Shown here piece by piece: positions 35,330 through 47,202 of a stretch of 64,000 nt of DNA; position 1 is the first letter of the stretch, and each line of letters begins with the position of its first letter. The DNA comes from Varroa destructor (Eukaryota; Arthropoda; Arachnida; Mesostigmata; Varroidae): assembly GCF_002443255.2 (NCBI RefSeq), contig NW_019211454.1:17203037-17267036 (forward strand), in the 5' to 3' direction. The notes beneath the pieces are model-generated. The model saw only the letters and a program-made list of their open reading frames with translations. It was not told the origin of the DNA and searched no databases. A program made the translations under genes and the position numbers.

Positions 35330-35878
35330 ATCACTACGTGGCGTTGTGACAGCGTCGTGGAGTACAGATGTGTACGTACGGTGGGTTGCCTATCTATTGC
35401 CCGATTTTAGCGTCCCAAAATGGAAGCTGGTAGCAAACGACATACTGGATCACGAGCCGGTTCGGCGAGATCCGGAAGCCTGCCCATTACCGTTTCGTGG
35501 TTAACGTGCTCATTGCTCAATGATCGGTGATTGTTCATTAAAGCTCATGGAGCGGCGTGTGACGCGTTTGTGCCGATGAGCTACATAGATGCACAATGTG
35601 TATGTAGAGAGCACGTACACCAATCAGCAGGAAGTTTGCTTAGTCCGCACAATCTCACCTGCCGTTATTGACGGACACCTGTCTACTCGAAGCGGTCGTC
35701 ATCAGCGGTGTGAGCCACTGATGGCAATTATTATCGATGGTCCAAAGTGAAAGTGCGTGGTGTTGCAATTCGATTCACGATTCGTCTTCATCTTCTCGTA
35801 CTGAAGCGTGGATCGGTGGTTCCGATTTTCTGTGTTCTGTGATCTGTCGTAAGATCGCCGAAGCTATGGGTGTTTATT

Positions 35879-35951
35879 TATATAAGCGTACAAAATGATA
35901 TATAGATCAAGGAGTTTTGGAAACCGCTTGCGTAATTCAACCGAGACAGCG
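35879..35951 (+). promoter_or_regulatory. Possible TATA promoter with short first exon
   Basis: TATATAAG at 35879-35886 is followed about 30 bases later by an initiator-like ATCAAGG (A at 35909). A donor ACAGCG|GTAAGT ends at 35951, which would make a first noncoding exon of about 43 bases. The spacing suits a classical TATA-initiator core promoter. Each element is short, so chance co-occurrence is quite possible. Confidence 0.25.
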
Positions 35952-37183
35952 GTAAGTTTTTGATTTTCTTAAGAATTGTGTTCCTATTTATTGCTGGTTA
36001 CGCTAGAAGCAGTTAGTTGCAAATTTTTGTGTGTACTTCTATCTCTATGAAATGAAGGGTGAAGGATCGATATATGATTGCGACGGCTATATTTGCTTAG
36101 GTCCAGTAATGGGAGCATGGCCCTACTTAGGATTAACCATGGAATTGCGCAAACCATGAATTGCTTATGTGATTATAGCTGAAAAATCCGAAGGTGAGCA
36201 AAATTTAAATATCGAGGATAATCATCATAAAGAAGATACATTGACTAACATACAGTTAGACTATGTCTTTTCCAAGTGAAATTAATGAACATTGTTTATT
36301 TGTTTAGAAGCTTGAAAAAAACCACATTCTATCGATCGATAATAGTGTATCTTTTCATTGAGCCAGTTTTAGCTGTACAGTTACGCACACAGTTCATGGA
36401 TTTATTCCACAACTCGATTAAAAGTCGCTGGAAGCTGCTAATTGAGCTCGAATAGCATATTCCTCCAACCAATGAAAAGTGATCGTTGATGCTTTTCCCC
36501 CTGCTAGCGACCGTTATGGATCGCTCACGTATCCCAGTTTTTAGTAAGACACGAGGAGCCAAGGTCGAGACTAGAGATATTCGAGTAATCGATGGTCTTC
36601 TAATATCTGTACATATATGGTTTTTTGTGATAAAAGAGAATACGCCATTTAGAAAGTGCAGATGAACATTTGGACTCTTTTATATTGACTATGTGTACCG
36701 ACAGAAAATCCCATGTGCAGTGGGTTGGTGATCGTGAACGAACAGAGAAAAAATGACGCGCGAAGACGAGCTTGGCAGCAAATCAGCAGCATCTACATTT
36801 ATGGGTGGATATGCTATTTCGATAAAAGTGGGATATCCTTGAGTTTTGTTCGCCTTTTCCATTTGTTCTTCGAAATACAGAATTATCATCTGTGTACGGA
36901 CGTCAGTCCTGATTTACGTAATAACGCAACATTTCGTTACGTGTCCAATAGCAAGACGTTGCGTTATGAGATAAGCATTGACGGCATGATAGGTACTGCT
37001 AGCTACATTCGATCGTGAAAGTAGAATTCAAACCAAGACTACATACATATTAATAACAACAAAATATACAATGCGCTACCTCTGGACATACACTCCTCGC
37101 GCATCATTGAATTTACCTAATGCGCTCAAAACGATCCGTAGGTATTTTACTTAAAGGTTAGACGGGACACGGCCGGTTTTTAC
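35952..37183. other. AT-rich stretch, no supported gene
   Basis: Open frames at 36329-36562 (minus) and 36713-37018 (plus) have no splice context. Confidence 0.45.
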
Positions 37184-37333
37184 CTTGCCAACGACATCCC
37201 GAGCTTTCCCGCTTAACTTTGCTGAATCCGGGCTATTCTCAGTACCCCTCGGCTCTGTTAGCACCGCCATGTGACCAATGTCGCTGTTCATGTTGACGGT
37301 GCCGTCACCGTAACGCAAACAGGACGTGGTCGT
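37184..37333 (-). CDS. Candidate internal exon, unknown protein
   Basis: Exactly 150 bases, 50 codons, on the minus strand between an AG (GGCAAACCAG) and a GGCAAG|GTAAAA donor. The codons look coding, with many C or G third bases. The peptide starts TTTSCLRYGDGTVNMN, continues DIGHMAVLTEPRG and ends SGKARDVVGK. It is a GC-rich island inside AT-rich sequence. The acceptor has a weak pyrimidine tract, and the frame stays open upstream to 37468, so the exon could be longer. A 43-codon plus-strand frame over part of it is a rival. Confidence 0.33.
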
Positions 37334-37506
37334 CTGGTTTGCCAAAGCACAATTGTTTGGCCTCGTCATCGCTAGCGAGCCTGTGTTTCGCAGGCAATTT
37401 GATGTTTTGCTGGTTTGATGCCTCGTTGTTGTACCATCACCGCAGGGCAGATGTCGCTCTTCTATCAATGATCATATACCATCGGAGGAGGCAGCGGTTT
37501 ACGGAG

Positions 37507-37533
37507 CAACAACAACAACAACAACAACAACAA
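37507..37533. repeat. (CAA)9 tract
   Basis: Nine uninterrupted CAA units. Confidence 0.94.
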
Positions 37534-39332
37534 TAGCAGCAAAGACAATACGAACGAGTTTGCGCATTTTATCTGGTTACGTTCTCGCTGCTTGGATTCT
37601 TTATTACATTATATATATATGGGCTTGTCGCTTCAGTCCATCTTTTGCTGGTTATCCTATACTTGTCGTCGCGACGCTATCAACTCGCCCTGGCATCATT
37701 CATCTGTATTACTATTGTCATAAGATCATATGTAACCTATTGTGGCAAAAGCAACGTAAAGCAATAGTAGCATCGATACCGGCACCGGTATCATAGCCAG
37801 CAGTCGGACGGAGCTGACTACTGGAATAACCACAATTTTTGCCCGTTACGGCCGTACCGTAGTTAACATATTCCAGCAAGCTACATAATCAATCGATAAT
37901 ATAATAATTCCAGCCAGCATCAGTATTGTCGAGGCCTTCTGGTTCTACAGCTACTTACGAACCACCGATCAACTACGGCTGACCAAACGTTTGTTCCTTC
38001 GGCAGTCCGTCGACGTCCAGCTGCTTGGTCTGCCAGTTTGGGGTCGACGTCAACGATTTCAGCAGCACCCCAAGCGGCCATCAATCGAGCAACTGCTGCT
38101 GTGATCATCAACAAGTCACAGTTAAGAAGGCTCACTAATGTGTATGCACACACAACTATACGTACTGATGAGGCAGAACGTAATGTGACGTTGCCTTAAC
38201 CATGATGCCAATAGCCCTCTGGTAACTGTTGCAGCATAGATCATACATAGAGATGGATAATGTGCATGTTGGGCATCGCACGGGTTATATTGGCAAACGT
38301 AACATGGACGGTGTTGCTGGCATAGGATGTAGCATTATATAGTGTATGATATATATTATAACGTTTTATATGATGTAGCGTAGGTCTGTTAACGTTCGTA
38401 CTGCTGTTCCAAACAAAAACACTCCATCGATGTAATCTCTTTCGTCCACGCGGTATACTACGTTGTCAACGGCATCATTTGCCCCTTTGTATAAGTACAA
38501 CCATATGTCTTATACTGGCAGTAATAATGTTGCGTTGCTCTGACTGGCTTTTTTTGCCCTCTGCCTATTGCTGTTGATACCACAACAAATCAACAATTCG
38601 TTGGCTGCTGGTTATTTTCTTTCGGATGACATTTTCCAGCCGTGCATATACTGCTGTTCATATGAACCATAGCTGCAACCGCAACAGCGGTGGCATCAAC
38701 AGCCAGTTCTGCCATCGTTAAAGTCGATACGATTCTATCTATTATTGCATATAGACCAACTTGCCTTTTATGGCTGTGGCTCAGCGTCTCTATTTAACTA
38801 TCTGTCTGTACGATTCTAGGACTGTTCTACGACTGCATGCCTGGGCCGTATCTCTGTGTTCTGTGGAAGCGTTACGTGGCATCGCATCGTAACGCGTCGC
38901 GTCGCTGCGCTTCCCGTGCCATCTGTTGCTTCCGTCGATCCGTCCATTTCATTGCTGTTATGCCTACTGCTTTGTTACTGGCCGTCTCCGAACAACATTT
39001 CCAGTCGAGCTGTGAGCACCCGTGATGTTGTTCATGTCCGGTGCTTCTCTCTTTATCTCTCTGTGTCGATTGGCCCGCGCGTGTTAACGTGTTTGCACTG
39101 AATGCTGTTGCTGCTGCTGTGTGCTGCGGTTGTTGTTGCCTGGCATAGCTCGGCTTCACTTTACTTCTCCATGATTGGGGCTAAGCAATTCGAGAGGCGG
39201 GTTAACCAGCTGGCTGACCAGACAGTTCACCACTAACACAATCGCCTAGTCGTTGCTTACCGTTCGGTTATCTATTGCTGTTTTCACCACTGTTCCTCTT
39301 AACAGTCTTTTTGTGTACCTTTGTCCTGCTGC

Positions 39333-39355
39333 GTGTGTGTGTGTGTGTGTGTGTG
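39333..39355. repeat. (GT)11 microsatellite
   Basis: Uninterrupted GT run. Confidence 0.94.
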
Positions 39356-39694
39356 ACTGCTTGGGCCATGTACGTCTATAAGTGTTGTTGTTGTCCATGC
39401 TACTGTTGCTGTTGTGGTCATATAGTAATTGCTACGACAGTCGCCCGTGGCTAAATGTGTTAGTCCGTCGCCGGGCGTACGCTTGTGTCCGTGCTTTTAT
39501 CGGTGTCTTTTCGTGTCGATTCTATTGGTGGACTGTATCGCCGTGACTATGCAGGCTTGTTCGCTTCCTTGGCCACTACATCAGTCGCTTGCGGCCGTGT
39601 GCTCCTCAACGATGCCATCGTCATTGTCGCCGTCATTTTTGGTAGCAGCAGCAGCTGCTCTTGTTGGCTGCTGGTGGCCGGCACCGCCGCTGTC

Positions 39695-39718
39695 GCTGCT
39701 GCTGCTGCTGCTGCTGCT
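39695..39718. repeat. (GCT)8 tract
   Basis: Eight GCT units. Confidence 0.93.
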
Positions 39719-39840
39719 TCTGCCCGTCCATCCGTTTGTTTGCCTGCCGTCATCCTGCCAACGCGCCGTCAGTATATCTTTTTGTCTGTGTATATCTCTA
39801 CCTATGTTATCCTCTTGTTGTGGTTCGTCTTCTCCTGACT

Positions 39841-40150
39841 CATTTTCTTGTGTAGTTCATACTTCTCTTTCTTCTTCGTCTTTATCCGCTTCGTTTTCGT
39901 CGTTGTCTCTTCGCTTCTTCTCTCTTTTTTCTTTTTCGCCATCTTTTTTTCCTCTTCTCTCTTTCGAATCCTCTGCGTTTCTTCGTCGTCTTCTTTCGTT
40001 CCGTCGGCGTCCCTCTCATCGCCGCAATCAGTGGCGCTTGTGCTCCTGCTGTTGCTGGCGATGGCGTTACGCTGCTCCGTCCTCATCACCTTTGTCATCG
40101 TTCTTTTTTCACTGTCTTCTCTTTCTTCTCGCCTTCACCGCTACCACTAT
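39841..40150. other. Pyrimidine-rich tract
   Basis: About 300 bases mostly of T and C on the plus strand. The 288-codon plus-strand frame that spans it (39429-40295) encodes Ser, Phe and Leu runs and is best explained by base bias. Confidence 0.65.
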
Positions 40151-40338
40151 CACCGGTACCAATACGACGCCATGCAGCAGGAGCGACACCGGCATCACCA
40201 TCATGCTTTTCTTCATCTTCCTCGTTATTCCGGTCGGCTTTCATTCCCAGCAACAGCAGCGTTACCAGGCACCACAGTCATACAGCTATAGCTAGAACTA
40301 CAGTTGCGACAACGACGCTTTTACCATTATCATCTCTG

Positions 40339-40339
<1 letters not shown>

Positions 40340-40383
<44 letters not shown>
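40340..40383. repeat. (CA)22 microsatellite, 44 bp
   Basis: The longest pure dinucleotide run in the window. Confidence 0.96.
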
Positions 40384-40387
<4 letters not shown>

Positions 40388-40413
40388 GAGAAGCAAACAA
40401 ACAGACGATACAC

Positions 40414-40523
40414 ATGGCCTCTGCTGCCACTTCTGTTGTTGCTACGAACGACGCCACGAATAACACAGTCGGCGGCCGACCAGCCAACCAAAAAGTAAGC
40501 GACCGCCTAAAGCAACATCACCA

Positions 40524-40576
<53 letters not shown>

Positions 40577-40740
40577 GAGCAGCAGCTCTCGCTGCTGCGG
40601 AAATCGCAATAACAGCAAGAATAACAGAAACAAGGCAGCGGCCACTGCACAGTCGACGAGAACGGCACCAGCAGCAAAGCGAATACACAAGCATCGTATC
40701 TGGCATTGGCCTGTCTTTGCCATCAGCATTGGCTACATAA
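40414..40740 (+). CDS. Candidate ORF with polyalanine tract
   Basis: A complete ATG-to-TAA frame of 108 residues. The start context (CACATGGCC) is favourable. The N-terminus (MASAATSVVATNDATNN) is polar, followed by GGRPANQKVSDRLKQHHQ, then an Ala run encoded by the (CAG)15 repeat read as GCA, then GGAAALAAAEIAITARITET and a basic, Gln-rich tail. About 70% of codons before the repeat start with a purine. It may be a first coding exon, since AAAAA|GTAAGC lies before the Ala run. The setting is highly repetitive, so it may equally be untranslated. Confidence 0.25.
40529..40573. repeat. (CAG)15 tract
   Basis: Fifteen perfect CAG units, the longest triplet run in the window. The reading depends on frame: Ala in the 40414 frame, Leu-type runs on the other strand. 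Confidence 0.96.
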
Positions 40741-43700
40741 TCGTTATTATCGGCGGCAGCAGCAGCACCGATATCAAGAATTACACGGCTACAAGACTAC
40801 ATACAGGTCTGGCAACAGCCTCAGCAGCAATAACAAGATCAACAGTTACAGTAACAAAAGGCTACAGCTACAGTAAATGGTATCAACAGCGACAGAAGGC
40901 GTTTAGCGATCTTGTGCTGCTACTGATCACCACTTCCACCGACTCAGATCAGATTAGAGAGAGTTCGTGGCCGAGGTGGTCCCGGCCAGAACGTCGTTGT
41001 TATCGTGGGCGACGCCAGCGTCGGCGGCGCCGTCGTAGTGACTGTTTCGTCAACGCGTCCTACACTACTCGTGGAAACAGGGACATCGATAAAGACACAG
41101 GCCACAACAACAGCAGCAACAACCAGCAGGACAAAAATGGGCAACACCTAGACCCAGCAGAAGTGATTGTAACAATCGGACGTTCCGTGTGACGACGATT
41201 GAAAGTCGCTCACGGAGTGTCAACTCAAGACAAACAGTAACCGTATAACCCCACTAAACGTTAATCTGCTGTTGGAGAACAACTGCTGTTGCACTTATAA
41301 CAGCGCTGGTGGTGATGGTCGCGGGAACAAAACGCCAGAGGCAAGCCCATTCATTAAGACACGCTGCTGCTTGTCGGCATATCTCACCGCGGAGCCCACC
41401 CGCCGGGCTGTCTGGCCGCCTGCCTAACCATTCGATCGCTTTGTTTCGCTAAGGAAGTTGCTATGACTGAAAGAAAGCCAACGCCAATAACAGTCACGGC
41501 CATCACACCGTAGCGTCAACATCATACTGTCGTTCATCGATGGCGATGAGCGTGCAGGATAACTTGCCGATCTGTTCTTCCTTTCTCTCTGTTTCAATCG
41601 CTGGTATCGTAAGCGTCGGCTTGCGTCGACGTCGTTGTTAAGATGTCGTTGCTTTTGTGAAAATGCATTAGATGCAACATAAGTAGCAACAGCAGCGGTA
41701 ACTATAGCTTCGCTATCGAAACCATTCTCGTCGTTACACATCCCTTGCAACGGGCAAGTTGCGTACTGGCAGTAGCAGCGCGTATTCCCTAACATTATCT
41801 CGGAGACAGCATGGTGCTTCGAGCGTGAATATTGACACGGATTTTGTCGTCATCCGCTTGACGATGGAGTCACTTGCGTCGTAGCGATTACGCTCGTCGC
41901 CGCCGCGACCTACGTCCATCTAAAAGCATGTGCATCCTTTTGAGATGCTCCAAAGTTGCAACATTATGGCATTGTTTTGCTTCCTAATGCAACGCAATAA
42001 GCGATTTTACACAGATAGATACGCGTTCTGCTTGGCCTGCTCTAAGATGTTCCATGCTGTAAGCTTCTTGCTGTTATCCACCTACCTATATTCCATTGAC
42101 TAACACTGGGCTAACCATAAGACCCAACGATATACCACTGCCTGTTACGAGCCTGTGGGTGCATCCCCGTCTATGTGTGCTTATGTTTCTGAATGCTTTC
42201 GGATATTTCTGAACAAGACGGTGGATACTTTAGCAGTTGCAGACAGCGAACGCCCATCGATGTGATCACTTTATCTCTCTCTTTCTCTCCTTCTTTGTCT
42301 GCCTCTTCATTTATACAATACGATACCGGCTCAAACTGTTTGCTATTCGTCTGATCAACAGCCAGCAACAATAACGACGGCAGCTCTAGATCTCTCGTTG
42401 TTGCTCCCTTCACATTCGCTTGGTCGTTTGAAGATTATATCCAAATATGCTGGGCTACAGGCCATGCAAGCGCTATGTCGCGACCACTGCGTGGATACCG
42501 GCTGTGATAGTTCGACTCGTTGCTGTTTAATGCGAACATTGCCTGTGTTCGGGCAATGGGCAGGCTCTTGACGGCTTGGGACTCGGCGCGTGTGTATGTG
42601 TAGGGTTGTGCGTGTCGGGCCACGGTGAGCGGCGCCTCGAGCCGTCCGGCAGTCTGTGCGCGCCAAGTCGCTACGGAGTCGCTGCGTCCGCCAGCTTGTG
42701 CCTAAGCTCTACCTACGGGTGGTGTGTCGATATCTCTCTGTGAATAAAGAGGTTCTGGCGTGTGAGTGGGTTTGTGTGGCTGGGTCGTGGCTGTGTGTGA
42801 TACAACTGAGTTTTGCTCCTGTGTCTGGTATACCTGCATGCCTGTCCGTCCCTATGGCTGTGTATATCCCTGTCCTGATAGTTGCTTGCACTCCTTGCCG
42901 TAACCGTCGCCGGTTTGCCGTTCGAGCTCCCCCATCTCCCTCTCTTTCTCTCTCTCGTTGAGAAGTCATTAGCCGTTTGTTCGTATGTGCGTGTCCCCGT
43001 CTGACTGGATGTACGAACGTCCTTGTATATGTGAGTTTGCTCATCTATGCTACTTCCTTGTGAGCTACAACGACTCCCTGCTGGCAGCTGCTTATTTGCT
43101 GCTCCGCGACTGTGAGTGAGTGACTGTAGTCCCCTTGCCTGACTGACTATCGGTCGCTATTAAGCGTGTCCTTACTGGGCATCTAGCAAACAGCAGTGTC
43201 TGCCTAACTATTGTAATTGGCCATAGCAATAGTGGGTCTGAAGAGCAAGAGCTGCCACTTAGGAGCTTGTATGCCGGTCGATCTGTCTGTGTATTGCGTT
43301 AGTGCGATGGACTGTTGCTACGTTAGTTAAATAGGCGTATGCTTACAGGTGTATAAATGAGTCCCAAGACGTACAAACGCTGCAAAGGTGGTCGGCGATG
43401 ATTGATGTGTTAGTAGTCGTAGCGTTGTCATTCGGCGCTGAACTATTCTCCCAATGACATTCATATTGCTAGAAGAGCTGATAGAGGCTTGCTGGCTGCA
43501 TGTATTAGTTAGATTTTCTGTAATACTGCTTAACTAAAAAACCGTGCATGCAGCCAACTCTGGTTAGCTTAAGGTGGACGAATTGTAAGTATCGTTGAGA
43601 GGTTGCAGAAAATGCCGTGTCGCGGGAAAACCGGGACGATGACGCTGGGAATGGAGAAGCCCCACATATACGCAGAGAGTATTAGATAAACAAAACTGGG

Positions 43701-45423
43701 GTGACCAGCTGCTGTGAGAAGGCTGCAAAAGCGAATGCATCGTAGGTTGGAAAATAAATCGAAGAAGACGGGTGGTTACTTTGGAGTTTCGCCTTTTGTC
43801 TCAGGTTTTCGATTATGGAAAAGTTTGTCGAAGAACTTTTCCGATATTCGTCTGTATGTCGACTACGTGCAACACTTATAGTTACACAACCGTTTGATGA
43901 TACATCGTCTTGAGAAAAAAGAAGGCAAGCTTCGTAACGACAGCAGTATATATATGCAGTGTAATGGAATAAAAATCTTAGAGGTAAAGGCACGAGAAGA
44001 TCCACAAGCTATTTGATGTTAGAAGCCTCAAACGTTTGCAGATCATCTGCCCCTCGCCGCCGCACTTTCACTATATTGCACAGAATAATCGTGTTGGAGA
44101 TATCTTTTCTGTATGCTTCCGTACCACATGACGAAACATGATGGCTACACGATGAATCACATTATGGATTACAGACGAAGCGCAAGTGGGCGCTAAGACA
44201 TGTCTCTCATATGATCTAGCCACATAAAAAGGCTTGGGCAATCGATTTGGTACGGGATGTAAATCTGAATCGGTGTTGTCCTGTTAATTATTATTACAAG
44301 TAGCAAGCGTCATTTCTCTAGTCAATGATATTACTGAGCGATTTGGTTCCTCGTTTGACACTTGTACACACGCTGTTGTTCCCGACGCCATATTGATTGC
44401 TCTATGACATCGTTAAGGGATGCATTGGTCGGTGGCATCGTATTTTAAGTATTCATCCCAGACTCAGGTGCCAGTCGCGCCGATGGGAAATCGTATTTAT
44501 TTGAGAAGTATGATTACTCGTTTACGAACTATTGTGCAATGTTTATATTTGTTTTCTCGGGATTTGTTGCTGACTCCTATGAAATATCGATTGATTTTTT
44601 CTAGTCTTAAACAGCGTCGCTTAAAAGGTGTCAGAGACTTACGGGTCACTCTTTAAGCGTATTTATTTAACATTTTACTGATCTGGGTCCGCATGGCTTC
44701 GTTTCATCACAAATCCATTCGTTACCTGGTTAAATATCGTTTCTAGATTTATATGCGCGTGTACGTGTTGACATTGTATCAGGAGTAACTTGCAGTAACG
44801 TAACAACGGTACATCTACAAAACGATTGTACCCTTAGTTTACATATATCGAACTGACGTCACCCACTTTTGTTTTCTGTACTGTATTTTCAGATAATTGC
44901 TTTCGCAGTTAGCGTCGACAAGCGATGTACAACTACGCACCAGACCTGCTAACTTAAACGTGGGGATAGTGTACCGCTTAAAAAATCTTCAAGATCGCTA
45001 TCAGTTGTCATATCAGTGCAGATATCGCTATTAAGCCAGGCCGTATTGATATTGTCATTGATAGATTGTGTATGTCTGTGTGCGCGAGCACAAAAATCAC
45101 GAACGTCAACGTGTGACGTCCCAAAGCAACGTCTCACGTCGAAAACGCTCACAGAGATAAAAACGATCCCCGTGTTACGAATGTGTGAAGTGGTGATATC
45201 AGCGAATCTGTCAATGAATCTAGCCTTTCTGTCCGTTCGGATTACGTGAAAAGTATTTTTCGTGGTAACGTCAAATCGTCATTCGACTCATGGTCAGATC
45301 TTCGCCATACCTCGCCAAGCTCCATCATGAAGTTATAACTCATTGTTTTTGATTGGTGATCGAGTCGAGTTGATTGTTCGCCGTTCAAGTGTGTGATGTG
45401 TTTTTACCACTTGTTCATAACAG
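40741..45423. other. No supported gene
   Basis: Triplet-rich to about 43 kb, then AT-rich. A donor-like AATT|GTAAGTA at 43.58 kb lacks a good acceptor. Frames at 43682-44005 (minus) and 44420-44656 (plus) look like chance. Confidence 0.45.
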
Positions 45424-45581
45424 TATCTGGTACTGCTATACCCGCGAACGTAATGCTACTGGCGGAGGTGGCGTTGGGCTGTTCAAAGGCGGAGGCCCGC
45501 GGCGAGCCCCGACGCCTGTGAGCGCCACGGCGGAGCTGAGGAAGCAGTGCACGTCGACTCGCAATGGAGACATCGAATCTG
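45424..45581 (+). CDS. Candidate exon, GC-rich island, frame unresolved
   Basis: The acceptor (TTACCACTTGTTCATAACAG) precedes a GC-rich island in AT-rich sequence. With one leading base, 52 codons reach a GAATCTG|GTACGT donor (IWYCYTRERNATGGGG, then Gly- and Arg-rich). With two leading bases, 30 codons reach an internal GACGCCT|GTGAGC donor after 45517 (IPANVMLLAEVALG in the middle), and only this version matches the phase of the next exon at 45663. The short string LLAEVALG recalls a conserved PARP-catalytic segment (LLGEVALG), but the residues after it do not fit, so I do not call PARP. Confidence 0.3.
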
Positions 45582-45662
45582 GTACGTCGAAAGATTCTCT
45601 CGCCTTTTAGCTGTTTTTCTTTTGGGTTTATCCCATCGTCGTCGATATCGTTGTTACTGCAG

Positions 45663-45759
45663 TTGTGAGCTTGTGAGCGTGTTAAACAAAGCCAGAATTA
45701 GCACAGTAATTGGCAATGCGTTCGATGGGAGCTGGCACGCTGTAACAGCTTGGCAAAAG
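45663..45759 (+). CDS. Candidate internal exon of a plus-strand gene
   Basis: The acceptor TCGATATCGTTGTTACTGCAG and donor CAAAAG|GTACTC bound 97 bases that are open in one phase only: one leading base and 32 codons. The peptide (CELVSVLNKARISTVIGN, then FDGSWHAVTAWQK) looks globular, and 75% of codons start with a purine, one of the strongest coding signals here. It ends in phase zero, matching the candidate exon at 46604. The intron before it would be 145 bases if the internal donor of the preceding exon is used. Confidence 0.38.
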
Positions 45760-46603
45760 GTACTCGTCGTCGATTTGTGTTTGTTGTCGCCTGGTGAATT
45801 ATCACTGTCCGCCAGGAATATGTCTATACGTGTCTGTGTGTACTGGACGTAACCACTGCATCCGAATTCACTTACGTTCAAATCGCGCAACACTAACAGG
45901 GGCCGGCTTTGACAAAAATTAGCTACGGACTAAACGTCTAGTGCACCCATTGTCATCAGCTTAAACGGGAATGTCTATCGCCGAATCAGAACGACTTGGA
46001 ATAGGGTTACGCTACTAGGCCAGAAAAACCCATTTTATCACATGTCTAGTATTTACGTATCATACGTGTTAGTGATAGGCTTCAGTTAACGACCCCTGGC
46101 TCTTCGAATCGTTAAAATCATCGCGCCAATGCACAAGGAAAAAATAGCTTGTATCAAGAATGGAAGGCGACGAGAGGTTTTACCAAGGCTGGGCCGCATT
46201 GTTACTGAGAGTAAAGCAGGTAATCGATAGGGCATCCAACCAGAAGCCGCATAACCTAAACTTGTCAAATGTTCGTCAGTTCTATGATATAGCGCCTTCG
46301 GAGCGTATGGAGAAGTGAACTCTCTCAGAACAACAAAAACTAGGATACAATTCAGGGAGAAAAGACTGGAAGAGGAAGTTTGGCTCTTATAGGATTGTTT
46401 ACGTGAAGCTTTGTTGCATTACGAAAATAATTGAAATCGCCATTAGCTAAAGTAACTAGAATTCAAGCCTATTTGAGTTTGATTATCAACGCTTCTGTTG
46501 AACAAACTCGTGCAACTGGGTTGGTAGCTTTTTTCACTGCTCCTGCTTTCTGCAATCTCAAACTGCCTAATTATTTTTTTTTGTGTGGATTAAAATCGTC
46601 CAG

Positions 46604-46680
46604 CAAACCCCTCTTATTTTCCTGAATGTTCCGAATTGTTTGCCCTTCGTTAGTCCTAAGCTTCACCATTTTCAGACCGC
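46604..46680 (+). CDS. Candidate internal exon of a plus-strand gene
   Basis: 77 bases (25 codons plus two) between an AG (TTAAAATCGTCCAG, after a T-run) and an ACCGC|GTAAGTT donor. Only this phase is open. The peptide starts QTPLIFLNVPNCLPF and ends KLHHFQT. Its exit phase fits either the microexon at 54269 or a short open segment after a TTTCTTTCAG acceptor at 47196 (ASSFDRVKTYLKETFF, then TAA). The acceptor's pyrimidine tract is set back from the AG, which weakens the call. Confidence 0.27.
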
Positions 46681-46888
46681 GTAAGTTGCGAATGAATTGA
46701 ATGAGAAGTTTCTTTTTTGTCTCCAACACATTTTAAGGCTATCTTGTATGGCTAGCTGCTCCTTCGAAAGACTTTCTGATAACTTCTCAAAGATTCATTT
46801 GAACTTTTCGTTGCTTCTTGAAGATCACACCAGGATAGGTCTTGATACTATCTAATAAACTGAATTAGGTTAAATTAAAAGAAAAATC

Positions 46889-46908
46889 TATATATATATA
46901 TATATATA
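46889..46908. repeat. (TA)10 microsatellite
   Basis: Uninterrupted TA run. Confidence 0.92.
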
Positions 46909-47202
46909 CACATATAGATCCTACATGTTTGTACATAATGTAGTGAATGAATTAATGGTATACAATACAAGCAGCTCGTAATGCGACAGCATTAAAGCAG
47001 ACGACGTTCAGCTACGATTATCTACAGCGTTCTCTGCCAGTGTGAACACCTCCGTAATTCTCGAGAAGGCGTGGGATATGCCAAACATTTATTTTTGCCT
47101 CATATGTCGTGTAATTACAGTATCGTTTTGGGGTTTAATGCATTCATACGGAAACCTATCGGGAACTACCTAAGCAAAACGCTGATTTCTTTCAGAGCGT
47201 CT

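Larger units (their letters stand above)
33447..35878. other. Triplet-rich block, no confident gene
   Basis: CTG, CAG and GT repeats. An acceptor-like TTGTTGCTCAG at 35189 is followed by sequence open in all three frames up to a GT microsatellite; it cannot be resolved into an exon. Confidence 0.45.
37334..39840. other. No supported gene
   Basis: AT-rich to about 38.5 kb, then increasingly T- and C-rich. Frames at 38.84-39.16 kb overlap on both strands and are not supported. Confidence 0.45.

Noticed and set aside
39429..40295. 288-codon plus-strand open frame
   Set aside because: Spans a pyrimidine-rich tract and encodes Ser, Phe, Leu and Pro runs; openness follows from base composition.
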